From: Lunularia cruciata
Lineage: Eukaryota; Streptophyta; Marchantiopsida; Lunulariales; Lunulariaceae
Reading direction: 5' to 3'
DNA: 64,000 nucleotides
NCBI GenBank assembly: GCA_948567375.1
Contig: OX419760.1
Coordinates: forward strand, 52,452,001 to 52,516,000
This document shows, in pieces, positions 32,916 to 45,384 of this stretch. The translations under genes and the position numbers were made by a program. The notes below the pieces were generated by a model. That model was not told the origin of the DNA. It did no database searches and saw nothing but the letters and a program-made list of their open reading frames with translations. Numbering within the stretch: the stretch's first letter is position 1; each line of letters opens with the position of its first letter.

Positions 32916-34949
32916 CAAGAAATTAAGACAAAAAAATGAAATTAGAATTTGTAGTCAAAATTAGGAATTCAAAAGTTAAATTGGTAAACTTGACAAAGTA
33001 ATTTGAAATCGACTCACATGGGGACAAGGATAGTGGAGCATAATAGCCACCTTCAAACCAAGAGTATCCATACCAATTTCACAGATTCCCTAAATGGAAC
33101 TCTTGATTTGATTCATATCAAGCCATCCTCATTTTGTAAATATCATCTTATTTCACATAGAGTGGGGTTTTCAGTTTTCAATCATCCATTTGCCCCCATG
33201 GAAGTCTTCCATGGTGTGCATGTCCAAAATCCATTCATAAGCAAGAATGTCAGCAATGTTTCTCTATGTTAGCTCTCTCTAAAAAATTCCTCTCCTAAAT
33301 CTTTCCTCTCTCCCAAAATTTCAAAATGAATGTGAGCTCTTGCTCTCTAAACATGAATTTGAGAATGAACCTTCCTCTCTATCTTTGGCTCTCCCAAGAA
33401 TTGATTTCTTTTGCCTTCCAAAAATTCCCATGGCTCTTTCTTCCCTCTCTCCAAAATCTATCTCACTTCCTCTCTCAAAATTTTATTTCTTTTGCCTTCT
33501 AAAAATCACACCAAAAATCTCCCTTGCTCCTCATACTCAGTCTCTTTGAAATCTAAAAAATCAACTATTTTCTTTCTCATATTGATTTCTAGCTCTTTCC
33601 TCTCTCTCAAATCACCTTTTAGCATTCCTCTCTTTGTCTTGAAAATCACCCTAGCTCCATCTTCTTGATAATGAAACTCATGGTAAATTCTCAAAATGCC
33701 AAATCACTAAAATTTCACCTCCAATTTATAGTTGGAGCAGTCACTTCAAAGGTTACTCTTCATCCTTCATATAACAACCACCCCTCATACAATGATGACA
33801 CCCCCTCATATAGCAAACATCTTCTTATGTAGCAATGACAACCCTCTATATAATGACATCACAAACATTTTCTATAGTAAAACAATCCTTAAAATTTAAC
33901 TATATGTCAATTTCTCCATAAAACTAAACTCTTATCTCCAAACTTTTTAGATTGCTACATGATAATTTTAATTATTAAAGATGTCAATATGAATAATTTT
34001 TGTTTTCAATTTAAATAATTTCACTTCTCAATTCCAATCATTTCTCTTCTCACTTCTTTCCTTCTTAATTCCTAGGCATCAAAACTTGGTTCCACAAGTT
34101 CAACTATTAAGACTTGGTTCCATTGATTTAATGAGTTCAACTATTAAAAATTGGTTCCATGGGTACCAAGTTTTACCAAAACTACACACCACAACCTCCA
34201 ACAACACCTCAAGAGAAATACCAAACATGTACATAATGTCACAAACAAAACATAAATTGCCACACAATGCTACAAGCATTGTGTGGCAATTTACAATTAC
34301 AAAAGATCCGAACACAACTTTTCAAGTGACTAATCATGTAGAGGATCATAAATTAAATTTTAAAATGAAAATTCAGTTTAATATTTGGAGTTAAAAAACA
34401 CTACAAGTATGTAAAATGTAGGATAGGCACTCATAACTACTGATCTTGTTTCTTCTCTAGTGTGACTTTATTTGAGAGAGATATGTGTAATGTCTACATC
34501 CAATAATTCCTTAATAAACTCCTTTTCCCATAAGTCTGCCCTATTAATAAAAAAGTTGTGAAAATTGATTGCACAAACTAATCCAATGCAAGAGATACAT
34601 GAGGTCTATTTATATTGCTCTTCAACTGAATGCTTGATTCATGTAAGGAATGCAATCTACCTTTTAAAGCTCCAATGTAGTGCTCATTGACAACACAAGT
34701 CCTACTAGCTACACACTTATTGAAATCTATTTTATCTTGAGTTTGTTGCACTTTAAATGAGTGCACCATGTGGACATAGCCAAATTGCCCCACAAGTATT
34801 GATGGTATTCAAATGAATCATTGGCTCCTTGTTGATTCAGATCCCTCTATATCAACAACTTTTTAAGGCATGTCATATTTTGTTATCCCTATCATAATTG
34901 GAAAATGGTGAGAAAATACATGTACAAAGAAGGAATTAAACCAATATTG
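32916..34949. other. Intergenic sequence with a long perfect hairpin
   Basis: No gene is recognised. The stretch 33280-33670 is C/T-rich on the plus strand (CTCTCTCC-like). The most notable structure is an inverted repeat with 19-bp perfect arms at 34253-34271 and 34275-34293 and loop ACA. Confidence 0.45.
34253..34293. repeat. Perfect 19-bp inverted repeat with 3-base loop
   Basis: Arm 1 is TAAATTGCCACACAATGCT. Arm 2 is its exact reverse complement, separated only by ACA. The chance of such a perfect hairpin in random sequence is low. It could be the core of a foldback transposon or a cruciform-forming site; no longer terminal repeats were seen around it. Confidence 0.85.
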
Positions 34950-35219
34950 TGTTGAGACTCCAAGCTCTATATAGGTATGAACTAGTTAAGGGTTAGATTG
35001 AACTTGTTTATCATTGCGTTCCCACTTAGTATACTTGTTACAATGTTAGATAGAAAGCTGCCACCTATGTGGCGCACTTGGTTCTTGGTCTACACTCTTC
35101 TCATGGTAGCACACTATACTTTGATATGTATATATACTAGGGGTGCTACCTACCTAGACCATTCTCTTGGTTTATCTTCACTCTCTCTCTCTCTTGTGTG
35201 TGCTACAAGTTTCTTGACA
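34950..35219 (+). repeat. 5' LTR of copia element
   Basis: This 270-bp TG...CA repeat has a TATA-like ATGTATATATACTA near 35124. A CT-run at 35189-35204 is absent from the 3' LTR and accounts for part of the length difference between the two LTRs. Confidence 0.88.
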
Positions 35220-35231
35220 TGGTATAAGAGC
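35220..35231 (+). promoter_or_regulatory. Primer-binding site of copia element
   Basis: TGGTATAAGAGC immediately follows the LTR. It matches the initiator tRNA-Met site TGGTATCAGAGC at 11 of 12 bases. Confidence 0.8.
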
Positions 35232-35916
35232 AATAAAGAGCACATAGTACCATGCATGTATGCTAGTGCAAGGTAAGCAAGAGAAGTGCAGCTTAGAGAC
35301 AACAATCCTTGTTGTGGTGCAGTAGCAAGACATGTTGCTAAACCCATTAGCCAAATGATGGCAAATAGAGTTGTCAATAGTTTGCATTGATGAAACTTCA
35401 ATCACGTTTTTGAGTGCCAAGATGATGTTTTTTTACCAAAATGACATCACTTAGCTCCTTTGCAGCTGTCTTTTTTGAAAGGCTTAAATTTAGTTGCACA
35501 CCAACTTTATGCACGATTGGAGCTTTTGATGACCAATTCTTGAAAGCCAATATCTTCCAAGTAGAACTTTCCTAGATTTTATGTGTAGGAAATATAACTA
35601 GCAAAAAGTTGGGACAAAAAGTTTTACATTTTAAGGAGTCACTTTTTTTTTGCCTTCAAAATTTGAAGTTTATGGTTTCTTTGACATTTCTTGGCATGTT
35701 TTGCATTCAATCCTTGTTGTAGAGGTCTCTTTTCTATTTGTTGCACTTTGAATGGGTGTTTTTTCTTATATTTCATGACAGACTCCTGAATTTCTTGTCT
35801 TCTTTTGGGGTTGATAGCCGTGCACATTCAGTGCAGTTCAGAGTTAGGAGAAAAGTTGATATCATGTGTGAAGGTGTCCTGCTCAGTCAGAGCAGATTTC
35901 TATGTCATTTTTTACC

Positions 35917-36790
35917 ATGGCTGAATTCAATGCAAGCTACATCATAAGCAAGAAGCTTGAAAAGTGCAACTTTGCAGTATGGAAATTACACATGAAGTAT
36001 TTCCTTATGGGACAAGAACTATGGAAACTTGTCACTAGGGAGGAGATGAAACCAAAAGGAGATGTTAAGAGTCAAGAGGTGAGAAAATGGAAGAAGTGAG
36101 CCAACCAAGTTCTGCAATACCTTATGATTTCCATTTTGCCTTGATGTGAGGCTATGTTCAAGATGCAAAGACTCCACAAGGTGCATGGGAGGCAATTAGC
36201 AAGGTTTTTTACCAAGGCACACAGTTGTAATGGAAAAAAAGATCAATATTATTGAGAAAGGGTCATAGTCCATGAACAAATACATTCTATCCATTAGGAG
36301 TATTGTTGACCAACTTGGTAGTTTTGGAGTCACAATAAATGATGAGAATTTGAGCATGATCACCTTACAAGGCTTGGGTCCTAAGTACCAATATTTTCAA
36401 ATGTGTACTATTGTGCTTGAGAATTTTCCTTCACTTCAAGCTTTGACCTTCTTGTTAGTAAGTAAAGAGATGCGCTTGATAGGAAACCAACGGTCTTCTT
36501 CCAATTTGAAGTAGTAAGATCAAGCTCTATATGCAAGTGAAAGCAAAGTTTAAGGCCGTGGGTATGTCTTTGGACATGGGAGTTTTTAATACAATGGTAA
36601 TGGCAGAGGTATTTGTGGACATCCGCATCAACCTCCAAATCATTACTAGATCCACATACTAGCCCAACCACAATAGAGTCAAGATTTGAATAAAAGTAGA
36701 GGCTACATTCCCCTTGGATGTTGTAACCATTCTAGTATGAAAGGGCACTATGCTCATGATTATCACAAGCGGCATGATTAGCACCATAGT
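35917..36790 (+). pseudogene. Copia gag remnant
   Basis: The reading starts at ATG 35917 with MAEFNASYIISKKLEKCNF and AVWKLHMKYFLMGQELWKL, the classic copia gag opening. It continues at 36272-36514 with INDENLSMITLQGLGPKY. A zinc knuckle near 36718-36775 has decayed (CCNHSSMKGHYAHDYHK lacks its last cysteine). Stops occur between the blocks. Confidence 0.78.
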
Positions 36791-36914
36791 ATTGGTCAAG
36801 GCTATGTTGCTCAACAAAATTTTGCAACCTATGATTTTGACGACTCCAATGATCTTGAAGAAGAGAGTCTATTGACAATGACTTATGTCATGAGTACTAT
36901 GGTGCAGCTTGCTA

Positions 36915-37850
36915 AGGAATGGTACATTGATTCCAGCACCAACAATCACATGCCAACCCATCAAGATTGGTTCAGTCATCTCAAACTAGTTCAACATCCC
37001 ATTGTGTTGTTACAAGAAATGACACCTAATGTTAAATCATAAGTGCCTATGGTTGCCTTGCAATTCAAGATTTCTGCATTACATGATGTTCTCTTTTTAC
37101 CCACCATCACTTGAAATCTTGCATTAGTAGGCCAGCTCGTAGGGTCTGGTTATCATGTTCTATTTAATCTAGACGGTTGTGTGATTCAAAGTATAGCTAC
37201 GCAAACAATGATAGCTACAAAGACTAGATGTGGTAAGTTGTTCAAACTAGACATCACAATGCCTCTGATTCAAGCAGCAACAAATGGACAAAGTGGACCA
37301 AACATGACTGATATGCAGATTGGCATAAGCACCTTGGTCACATGATTGTCCAAAAGCTCAAGAATCTACCAAACACTACTACAGTTACAAGTCTTCCATG
37401 GTTTACTTGTAGTGATTGTGTAGAGATTTGCTGCGCTTGTCAGTTTGGAAAACATGATAGTTAGCTCTTCAATCACCACTAGGCAGCCCTTCAATCACAA
37501 GGAAAATGGGCCACCAAACTACTTGAGTTGGTGCACAATGATGTATGGACAACTTTGACGTCCAGCTTGAACATTCTCAATACTTTGTGTCCTTCATAGA
37601 TGATTTCTCCAGATTCACTTGGGTGTATTTCTTGAAGCAAAAATTAAGGTGTTTTAAATTTTCCAAACCTTTAAGACCCTTATACAGAAGCAATCTGGAC
37701 ACAATATCCTTCAATTCAGATCAAATGGAGGTAGTGAATATCTATCCATGGAATTCACAATGTTTTTGCAACTCCATAGCATCCAATGCCAATAGAGCTA
37801 TAGTTATAGTCCACAACAAAATGGAGTTGCCAAATGAAAAAACTGTCATA
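36915..37850 (+). pseudogene. Copia protease and integrase remnant
   Basis: Protease: WYIDSSTNNHM near 36920-36950 stands for the usual W..DSGA.NH. Pre-integrase and zinc-binding part: KHLGHMIVQKLKNL and CSDCVEICCACQFGKHD (about 37325-37460). Core: FVSFIDDFSRFTWVYFLKQK (37585-37645) keeps the first catalytic aspartate, and YSPQQNGVAK near 37805-37840 keeps the glutamine-rich end motif region. Frameshifts and stops separate these pieces. Confidence 0.78.
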
Positions 37851-38589
37851 TAGCAAAGGCAGTGCATGCTATGCTTAATGAGACTTATATGCCTAAAATC
37901 TATTGGGCAAAAGCCATTTCATGTGCAGTTTACATGATAAACAAATTTCCATCCATAGCAATTCTTTCTTGCACCCAAAAAAAGGTGTTTACAAGCAATA
38001 AGACCTTTCCCATCTAAAAATTCTTGGTTGTATGTGTTTTTTGCACATTCTGGATGAGAAGCATAGCAAACTCAATCCAAAAGCTATGTGATGTGTATTC
38101 TTAGGCTATGCTCTCCAAGCAAAACTTTATAAATGTTATGATCCTTCTACATAGAAATGGTATGTGTCTTGAGGTGGTATGTTTGATGAGCAGAAGGCTT
38201 AGTATATCCTCCCCAAGTCTTTTCTTGCTCCTCAATTGCCTATTGAGGGGGAGCATGTTGATCAACAAACATAATCCACTACTGAAGGTAGTGGAGTGAT
38301 AGAAGCTTCAACGTTCAATGTTCATGGTTTGGCAGAGTGCACTATAGGAAAAAGTCTGACCTAAAACCTAGTAGTAGTGCAGTTTTTAATGCTTTCATTT
38401 TAGATTTCCCTAAAGAAACCACAAGTGTAGTGGAAAATGCAAGAGACAGCGCTGATGGTTTTACAAAAGACAAGATGCTCCAAATTTTGAGCAAAGTTAG
38501 ACATCCAATTCAAAGGTTCATGTATGAGGTTTCCTTGCCTCTTATCATGCATACATGGTGATTGTACTCCAGAACAAAAGCTGAATACT

Positions 38590-39160
38590 ATTCAAAATGC
38601 ATTGCAGAACAAGCAATGGGTGGCAGCCATGGATGAGGAGATTGTTGCCCTAAGCCAACAACAAACTTTGGAGTTAGTGGAGTTACCACTTGGTAAGAAG
38701 GCAATTGGATGCTGATGGATATACAAGATCAAGTAGAACAAAGATGGTTCTGTGAGTAGGTACAAGGCCAGGTTGGCAGCCAAGGATTTTGCACAAGAGC
38801 ATGGAATTGATTATGATGAGAAGTTAGGTGTATATGGTGCATCCACCTAGGTATGAAGACCCAAGTCTGCCAGCTCAAGTGGGTAGGTTGCAGAAGGCCT
38901 TATATGGACTCAAGCAAGTTCCAAGAGCTTGGTATGGTAGAATCACTGATGTTTTGCAAGAACTTGGGTTCAAAGTGTGCAATTTAGACTCCTCAATGTA
39001 TGTGCTAAATACATCAATTGTGTTGCTTCATTGTCATTACAATCTATGTGGATGATTTGATAACAAGTGGGAGTTGTGAGAAGTAGATTTAGTAAATTAA
39101 GTTTTTTGCAAGCTGAGTTCAAGATGAGAGACTTGGGGGAGTTCAAATACTTTTTTGCAG
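38590..39160 (+). pseudogene. Copia reverse transcriptase with internal deletion
   Basis: The opening block is WVAAMDEEIVALSQQQTLEL, then RYKARLAAKDFAQEHGIDYD. The sequence then jumps near 38825 to VYMVHPPRYEDP and LQKALYGLKQVPRAWY. In complete copia elements about 45-50 residues lie between these points, including motif A with its catalytic aspartate, so that segment has been deleted. YVDDLITSG (motif C) is intact near 39040-39070 but needs a frameshift to be read. The enzyme cannot work. Confidence 0.82.
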
Positions 39161-39509
39161 TTGAGTTAATCAAGGATGGTGAAGCTATGAGGCTATTGTA
39201 GCAACAATATGCTATCAATATTCTTGCCCAAGTATGGTATGACAATGTGCAAGCCAATCTCTACACCCTTAGATAAAAGTTTAAAGTTGAGTCTTGTTGA
39301 GGAGGATCTGCTTGAAGATCTTATTATGTATAGATGGATGGTGGGGAGTTTGATCTACCTCACTATCACTAGGCTAGACTTGAGCTATGTTTTGGGACTT
39401 GTGATTCAATTCATGTATACTCCTCAAAAATCACATCTTGATGTAGTTTGGAGAATTATGTGGTATGTGAAGTTCACTATACAACTTGGACTTCATTATG
39501 TAGCCACAA

Positions 39510-40590
39510 AGAGTGTGCAATTGTGTGGATTTATCCATATAGATTACACAAGGAGTTCTTTGGACAGGCGGTCCTATAACATCCATTTGTGCATGTATGT
39601 GCTATTGTGATAGTTTGTTTGGATTATAAGTAATTAAGAGATATTATTTATATAGAGATAAAGGATGGTTCTTTGTTAGTCATGATTAGCTAAAGTTAGT
39701 CATAGCTAAGACAGAGTGGACCTTACTTTAGAAGAAGTAGAAAGATTAGAAATACTATGTTGGATTCTAGTGTATTGACTTGATGTTATTCTTAGGTGTC
39801 TGGCTTTGAGGAAAGAATTGAGGACTCTTGGATCCACAAGCCTTTTTTCTTTGGATTCTTCTATAGTCCAAGGATAGCCTATGTGAAGGAATCCTTGACT
39901 TAGTGGTTGGATCAAGATAAGAACACAAGCTTAGGAGAATATTCCCATGAGTATAGATATTCCTTTAGACTTTAGACTTTATTTGAATTTTAGCCTAATA
40001 ATTTAAGTTACTCCAATAATAGGTAACTTTAATGCATAATAATTTCACAAGTACTAGAGGTGAGGAGGTACTTATCATCCTTTCATTTGCAACTACCTAT
40101 CTCTCATTCAGTGAGCAATGGTTTGAGTCTTAGAGTATTAGCCTTGGAGAAGTATGATGGAGTTGGAGTTCCTTGCCTTCTTAGTCTATAATGTGCTACC
40201 ATAATAGCCATTGAAGTTTCATTTTGAGTGAGAGATAGGTGATCTCATAGTCCACATCTAATAATGCGTTAAGCTTGGGAAGTGCATTATTAGTTGGTCC
40301 TCAAAGAAGCAAGCTATGGTATCCTTTAGCTTCTTGCAAGGCAGAGTATAGTGGTGCAACCAACATTGCATGTGAGGCAATTTGGCTTTGGAGGTTACTT
40401 GTTGACATTGGTGTATGTGTCTCAGGTGCAATTGTTATATATGTAAAAAAGAGTAGTATTAGACTTGCTAATAATCCCATGTTTCATGCTAGGACAAAAC
40501 ACATTGAGGTGCAACATCATTTCATTAGGGAGAAAGTACTAGTAGGTGAGATAGATCTCATATTTCTAGGTACAAATCAGTAGTTAGTTG
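39510..40590 (+). pseudogene. Copia RNase H, split by a ~650-bp insertion
   Basis: The first part ends near 39608 with CGFIHIDYTRSSLDRRS. The second part resumes near 40270 with LGSALL, then AEYSGATNIACEAIWL, ANNPMFHARTKHIEV and HHFIREKVLVGEIDL. Together these give the standard copia RNase H end. The intervening 39610-40265 shows no recognisable protein and no clear terminal repeats. Confidence 0.75.
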
Positions 40591-40668
40591 ACATCTTCAT
40601 AAAGCCTTTGTCTAGAGATACATTTAATGTGTTCCAAGATCAATTAGGTGTACAATGCATTGATAGGA

Positions 40669-40681
40669 GCTTGAGGGGGAG
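40669..40681 (+). promoter_or_regulatory. Polypurine tract of copia element
   Basis: The purine run GAGGGGGAG directly precedes the 3' LTR start at 40682, as expected for the plus-strand primer. Confidence 0.75.
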
Positions 40682-40922
40682 TGTTGAGACTCCAAACTAT
40701 ACATAAGTATGAACTAGTTCAAGGTTAGTCTGAACTTGTATAACACTGCATTCCTACTTAGTATACTTGCTATAGTGTAGTTAGAAAGCCGCCACCTATG
40801 TGGTGCACTTGGTACTTGGTCTAACTATTTTTGTGGTGGCACATTGTACTCTGATATGTATATATACTAAGGAGTGCTAGCTATCTAGACATTCTCTTGT
40901 GTGTGCTGCAAGTTTCTTGACA
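40682..40922 (+). repeat. 3' LTR of copia element
   Basis: This 241-bp TG...CA repeat matches the 5' LTR, with many substitutions and a missing CT-run, and is followed by the TATTG target duplication. Confidence 0.88.
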
Positions 40923-40927
40923 TATTG

Positions 40928-42555
40928 CACATAAACACAACACTCATTGCCATAAAATGGATCTTAAACACCAAAAAAAAAAAACAATTGAACATAAAGC
41001 AACTCATGGGAGCCCTAGATCAAAGGAACTCATGAGATAGTAAGTACACACTTAATTGAAAAAACCAAAACCTCAAATGCTTACCACTTGTGAAATGTAT
41101 AATTTGTCTCATGTCATCACAAATCACTTGACAATAAGAACCCTTCTTGTTGAGGTAGTTTTCTCCATCAATTTTAATTCTTTGTGTTGGGAGGAAGAGT
41201 GTCCAGTCCACTAATCCTACACAACTTGTAAATCCTTTCAATCCAAAGACTTAAGAAATTCTCTCCCTTCTTTTTTTGGGGGCCAAGCCACCGCCTTTGC
41301 AAGATTTGCTAAAATCACGGTGATAACTCTCACAATAAATCTTGTGGTTGATCCCAAGCTAATACTTCACAAATTAGTGCCTCTTGCTACATAAGCTTTG
41401 TTCCTATTTTGCCACAAAATGGTTGAGTGTTACTGCAAGTTGAATCCACACAAGGGTTTGCTTCCTTCTTGACTTACTCTTTCAAAAACCTCATGATCTC
41501 TAACAAGCTCTAGCAAAGTATAGGAAGACTTCATATCCATCCTCATCAAATTTTTAAAAGCAAGTGGATCTAGAATTTTGTAGAGCATGGAGACAAATTC
41601 AGTGGTTGACCTATATTTGGTCTACTAAATAATGAGGAGAATGTACAAAGTCCCATCATTGTAAAAGTAAATTCCTCTCTTCAATGCAAGCATAGTCTAA
41701 ACCACATTCATCCTCATCCATAACTCACCACATTCCCAAAAACCTTCATCACTATCATTGTCAAGCCCAAGTTCATCTTACCTACACTCAAAGAGCCATC
41801 TTTGCATACACCTTTTTATTTTGCTCTTCAACTCCTTTTGAGTACTAATCGGGCCATGTTGATAATCTTGAGCCTCAACTTGTGTAGTAGAGACCAACCA
41901 CAATCTAGTTTTCTACTTGGAAAATTTGCATGAAATTGCAGTCCCACTATTCTCTTCTCTTCACATCTCTCCTTGTGCACCAAGTAGTTTTTATCACTAA
42001 ATTGAACTTGCCATTTTCTCCCAAAAATTTGTGCAAAATTTTCCATCCCACTATTCTCTTCTCTCCATGGAAAAATTTATACTGCCCTTCAAATAAGCAT
42101 GATCCCTTCTAATGCCAAGCCCTTTTATACTTTCCTTGATTTCTTGACAATTTCCTTCACTAAACTGAACTTGACTCTAGTAGATTCCTTCACTACTCCC
42201 CTGTAGTTTCCTTCACATAACTCAACTTGTGGTTCCAAAGAGAATTTGAATTTTCTTTTCCAATAGAAATTTGTTTGTGTTATTAGTGTTATCTAAACAC
42301 TATGCTAATTGGGTTGGTAGAAGCCTTAATGCAATGTAAGGTGATAAAGTAATGCAAAATTCAAGTGATTAAGATTTATGAGATTACCCATAATCCATAA
42401 AAAGCTACAAGTCACAATTTGTAGTGCTTGTAAATATTTACAACTATGGGTCTCTACACACAACAATTTTAATGATTCCACTGCCCACCACTCATAAAAA
42501 AAGGATACACATAAAATTTTTTGTAAGTTATTTAAGAGAAGCAAGAGTCTATCAA
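40928..42555. other. Intergenic stretch, no gene seen
   Basis: Only short open frames occur and none resembles a known protein. The phrase CATTTTCTCCCAAAAATTTG and similar C/T-rich wording recurs, but no element boundaries are visible. Confidence 0.4.
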
Positions 42556-42559
42556 TTGA

Positions 42560-43860
42560 ACATACTATTGTATCATATGGACCGCTGCTACATCTAGTGT
42601 AGAAACACACTCCCAAGCGAGTAATGAAGATGCATTTGGTTTGACCAAACCTAGGCAGAACCTCATCATTGTATAGAAAGTAGTTGGGGCAAGTTGGATT
42701 ATACCCTTATGTATGGTCAAGTTAGGATCCAAGAGCCTACACTCTTGCTTGAGCAAGAGCAAAGACATGCTCTAGTAGCACAAGGAATGGATGAGTCAAC
42801 TAAGAGAGAAGGTAGCCTATACTAGAACTATCAATCAATCAAAGAAGTTTGCAGACCTCTAGTTGTAATACCAATAGCTAGACATATTATCTAGAGGTGA
42901 AAATTGACTTGGTAATATTTGAAAGGATGTTAGGTATGATGGGCTTGGTAGATCAAATAGAGGTGTCACAAAAAGAGCACTTCTACTAATAGAGCAAGAA
43001 AGGAAAATAACATGAAAATGTAAATACCAATAACTAAACATATTATCTAGATGTGAAAATTGGCTTGGTAACATCTAGAAAGATGTTATAGAGAATGGAC
43101 TAAGTAGATCAAATAGAGGTATCATCAAGAGGATACTTCTACTAATAGGGTAAGCCAAAACTATTCTAAACTTCAAAGCTAATTTTGGAGGCCTAAATGG
43201 ATGAATTAGGCCTCAAAAAGTGAAAATTTCCCTCCTCCCTCAATAGATGAGAGGCTGGCCTTCCCTCCTTTTTTTGTCTCATTGAGAGCTTTCCAATGGT
43301 ACCTCATCGTTGTGATTTTGAGATTCTTACAAGAAGATTCTTTGAAGATTCCCTCTAGTCAAAGCTTGGTTTGCCAGCCAAATAGTACAAGATTTGACAT
43401 GTCATCCATGCACATGACTAATTTAAGGGTAGAGCTTCCTACCAGATCACCTATCCATGTATCTGATCCAAGGGTGAAGCTTAGTGTGAAAGAATCCTCT
43501 TTGCTATATAATAAAATCAAGGTGCTCCTTTGGAGCATCAGAGGATTGAGTGTGAAACTTGAGTTTCTGCTCTTGTGTTTCTCTTAAAGTCTCCTATCCT
43601 CAGAAGATTACACTAGTCCAATCAAAAGTTAAAGAAGCAAAGGATGGAGGCACTCTTGTGCTTGTGGAGATAGACTATCTCTCATCTACCATAATAACAT
43701 TTATAGAGAAAAGGATCCCTCCTACACCTCTATCCGAGGTGTCTCCAAGACTGGCCTATCAATAACCAAAAAATGGAAGGAAACTAGAGGTATCAAGAGA
43801 GCACAACTACCCAAAAATGCTATAAGTGCCATCTCCTTCATAGATAGTAGATCTATCCTT
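42560..43860 (-). pseudogene. R2-like fragment interrupted by a repeat-bearing insertion (copy H)
   Basis: On the minus strand, 43860 down to about 43590 matches copy A at about 10160-10400, and 42850 down to 42560 matches copy A at about 10430-10690. The second part includes MMRFCLGLVKPNASSLLAWE and a degenerate knuckle. Roughly 740 bp (about 42855-43590) interrupts the match and contains a tandem duplication. No 3' UTR is present. Confidence 0.65.
42867..43154 (+). repeat. Two-copy tandem repeat, about 155-bp period
   Basis: The segment at 42867-43003 is repeated at about 43020-43154. Both read ACCAATA(A/G)CTA(G/A)ACATATT near the start and end near CTTCTACTAATAG. The copies differ by scattered substitutions. 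It lies inside the insertion that splits R2-like copy H. Confidence 0.7.
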
Positions 43861-43886
43861 TGTATTAGATTGGTATATCTAATATA

Positions 43887-43929
43887 TATCTACTCACCAA
43901 ATCTATCTACTATCTACTCACCAAATATA

Positions 43930-43993
<64 letters not shown>

Positions 43994-44020
43994 GAGAGAG
44001 ATATCTATCTACTCACCAAA
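43887..44020. repeat. TA microsatellite flanked by TCTACTCACCAAA repeats
   Basis: A (TA)n run occupies about 43932-43990. TCTACTCACCAA occurs at about 43889, 43912 and 44007, so the dinucleotide run has expanded within a small repeat. Confidence 0.8.
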
Positions 44021-45327
44021 GACTTTGTCACACAATCAAATGTTACTGGTCTATTGATATCACCAAAGACATCCATAATCCTCCTATTAACAACCCTTGG
44101 ATGTGATAAGAAGATAACATAAGGGGAAGCGTTGCAAAGTAAGTAGGTCTATTAAGATCGTGAAGTGAACTTAACCACTTTAATTATTGACACTTATCTT
44201 ACTCTAAATCCAATGCATAATTTTGTAGGGATATAATTTTTTGGTCCCAACAAGCTATATTAAACATCATAGATGCATGCTTAGGGATTTTGTATTGAGT
44301 CTCTCATTGGAGACATATGGCAAAGTATGTGAGAAGCATGAGGAAAGAGTAACTTGTAATATTTAGATTTTGTAATATTGTCCCCTAATCCACGTTGGAA
44401 TTTACAAGACTCTTTATATTAAGTGCAAATCTCATCAGTAGACTGAGTAACATGCAAACAGATCTATTTCACATTAATGTGGTGAGAATGCATCTAGAGT
44501 CTTAGTAAAATTGGGTTTACATACTTAAAATAGCACATTATGTAAAGAAAGGTTTGTTATTATGTACATCCATTTTTATCCCATAACCTATTCTAAATTA
44601 TTTAATATCAGTTTATAGTTTTCCTTCAAATTCTTTATCCATTTTCATTTCTATGATAATTGACTTATGGTAATTGCCTTTTATGGCAATTGACTTATGG
44701 TAAGTTCCTGAATTTTTTCCCTTTAAATTATTATTTCATTATTTTACTTTTTTAATTTTATGCAGTATCTAATCATATACTATAAATTAAATATATTTTA
44801 ACCAAAACTTCCACTCCTCTTTCTCTTTCTCATTTTCATGATCAGAAACTACAATAAAGCTAGGTTATCTATTAATACGCTGTCAACAAGTAGTGATACC
44901 AATATTTTATGAAAGCAATAGACATTGGGAAAAAATGATTATATGAATTTTATGGACACTATTTTAAATATCAGAGAGTGAAATGTGTGATTTCTGAATA
45001 CATTATAAAGCTTTCCAATTTGAGTTGGGCTAGAGATGATTACTCAAAAAATAGGAATTCTTTCTCAACTAACGAATATAAGTGTATTGTTTCAGACTTC
45101 CACTCCATGTAATGATTTGTCTATATCCATCTTGATCCAGCGGAGCAAGTAAAATGGTGCTGCTTTATTTATTTATTCATTTAGAATTGTGTTAATTATG
45201 GCCTTTGCTTTTACTGCTTGCAAATTGTTTCCAAAATAATGAAATCTTCTGCATGTAGAATCGTTTCCATATTTTAAAAGAACTAAACTACATGTCACTC
45301 AACACTCATCCCTACAGTCTATTTCGT

Positions 45328-45384
<57 letters not shown>

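Larger units (their letters stand above)
34950..40922 (+). mobile_element. Ty1/copia retrotransposon, complete ends, inactive
   Basis: LTRs at 34950-35219 and 40682-40922 both start TGTTGAGACTCC and end TTCTTGACA. The element is flanked by perfect 5-bp repeats TATTG at 34945-34949 and 40923-40927. Internal order on the plus strand is primer-binding site, gag, protease, integrase, reverse transcriptase and RNase H, with integrase before RT, which defines copia. All frames contain stops. The RT lacks the motif A segment by deletion, and the RNase H is split by an insertion of roughly 650 bp. Confidence 0.92.

Noticed and set aside
36272-40583. Copia open frames as individual host genes
   Set aside because: They fall in the gag, integrase, RT and RNase H order between two matching LTRs with a perfect 5-bp duplication.
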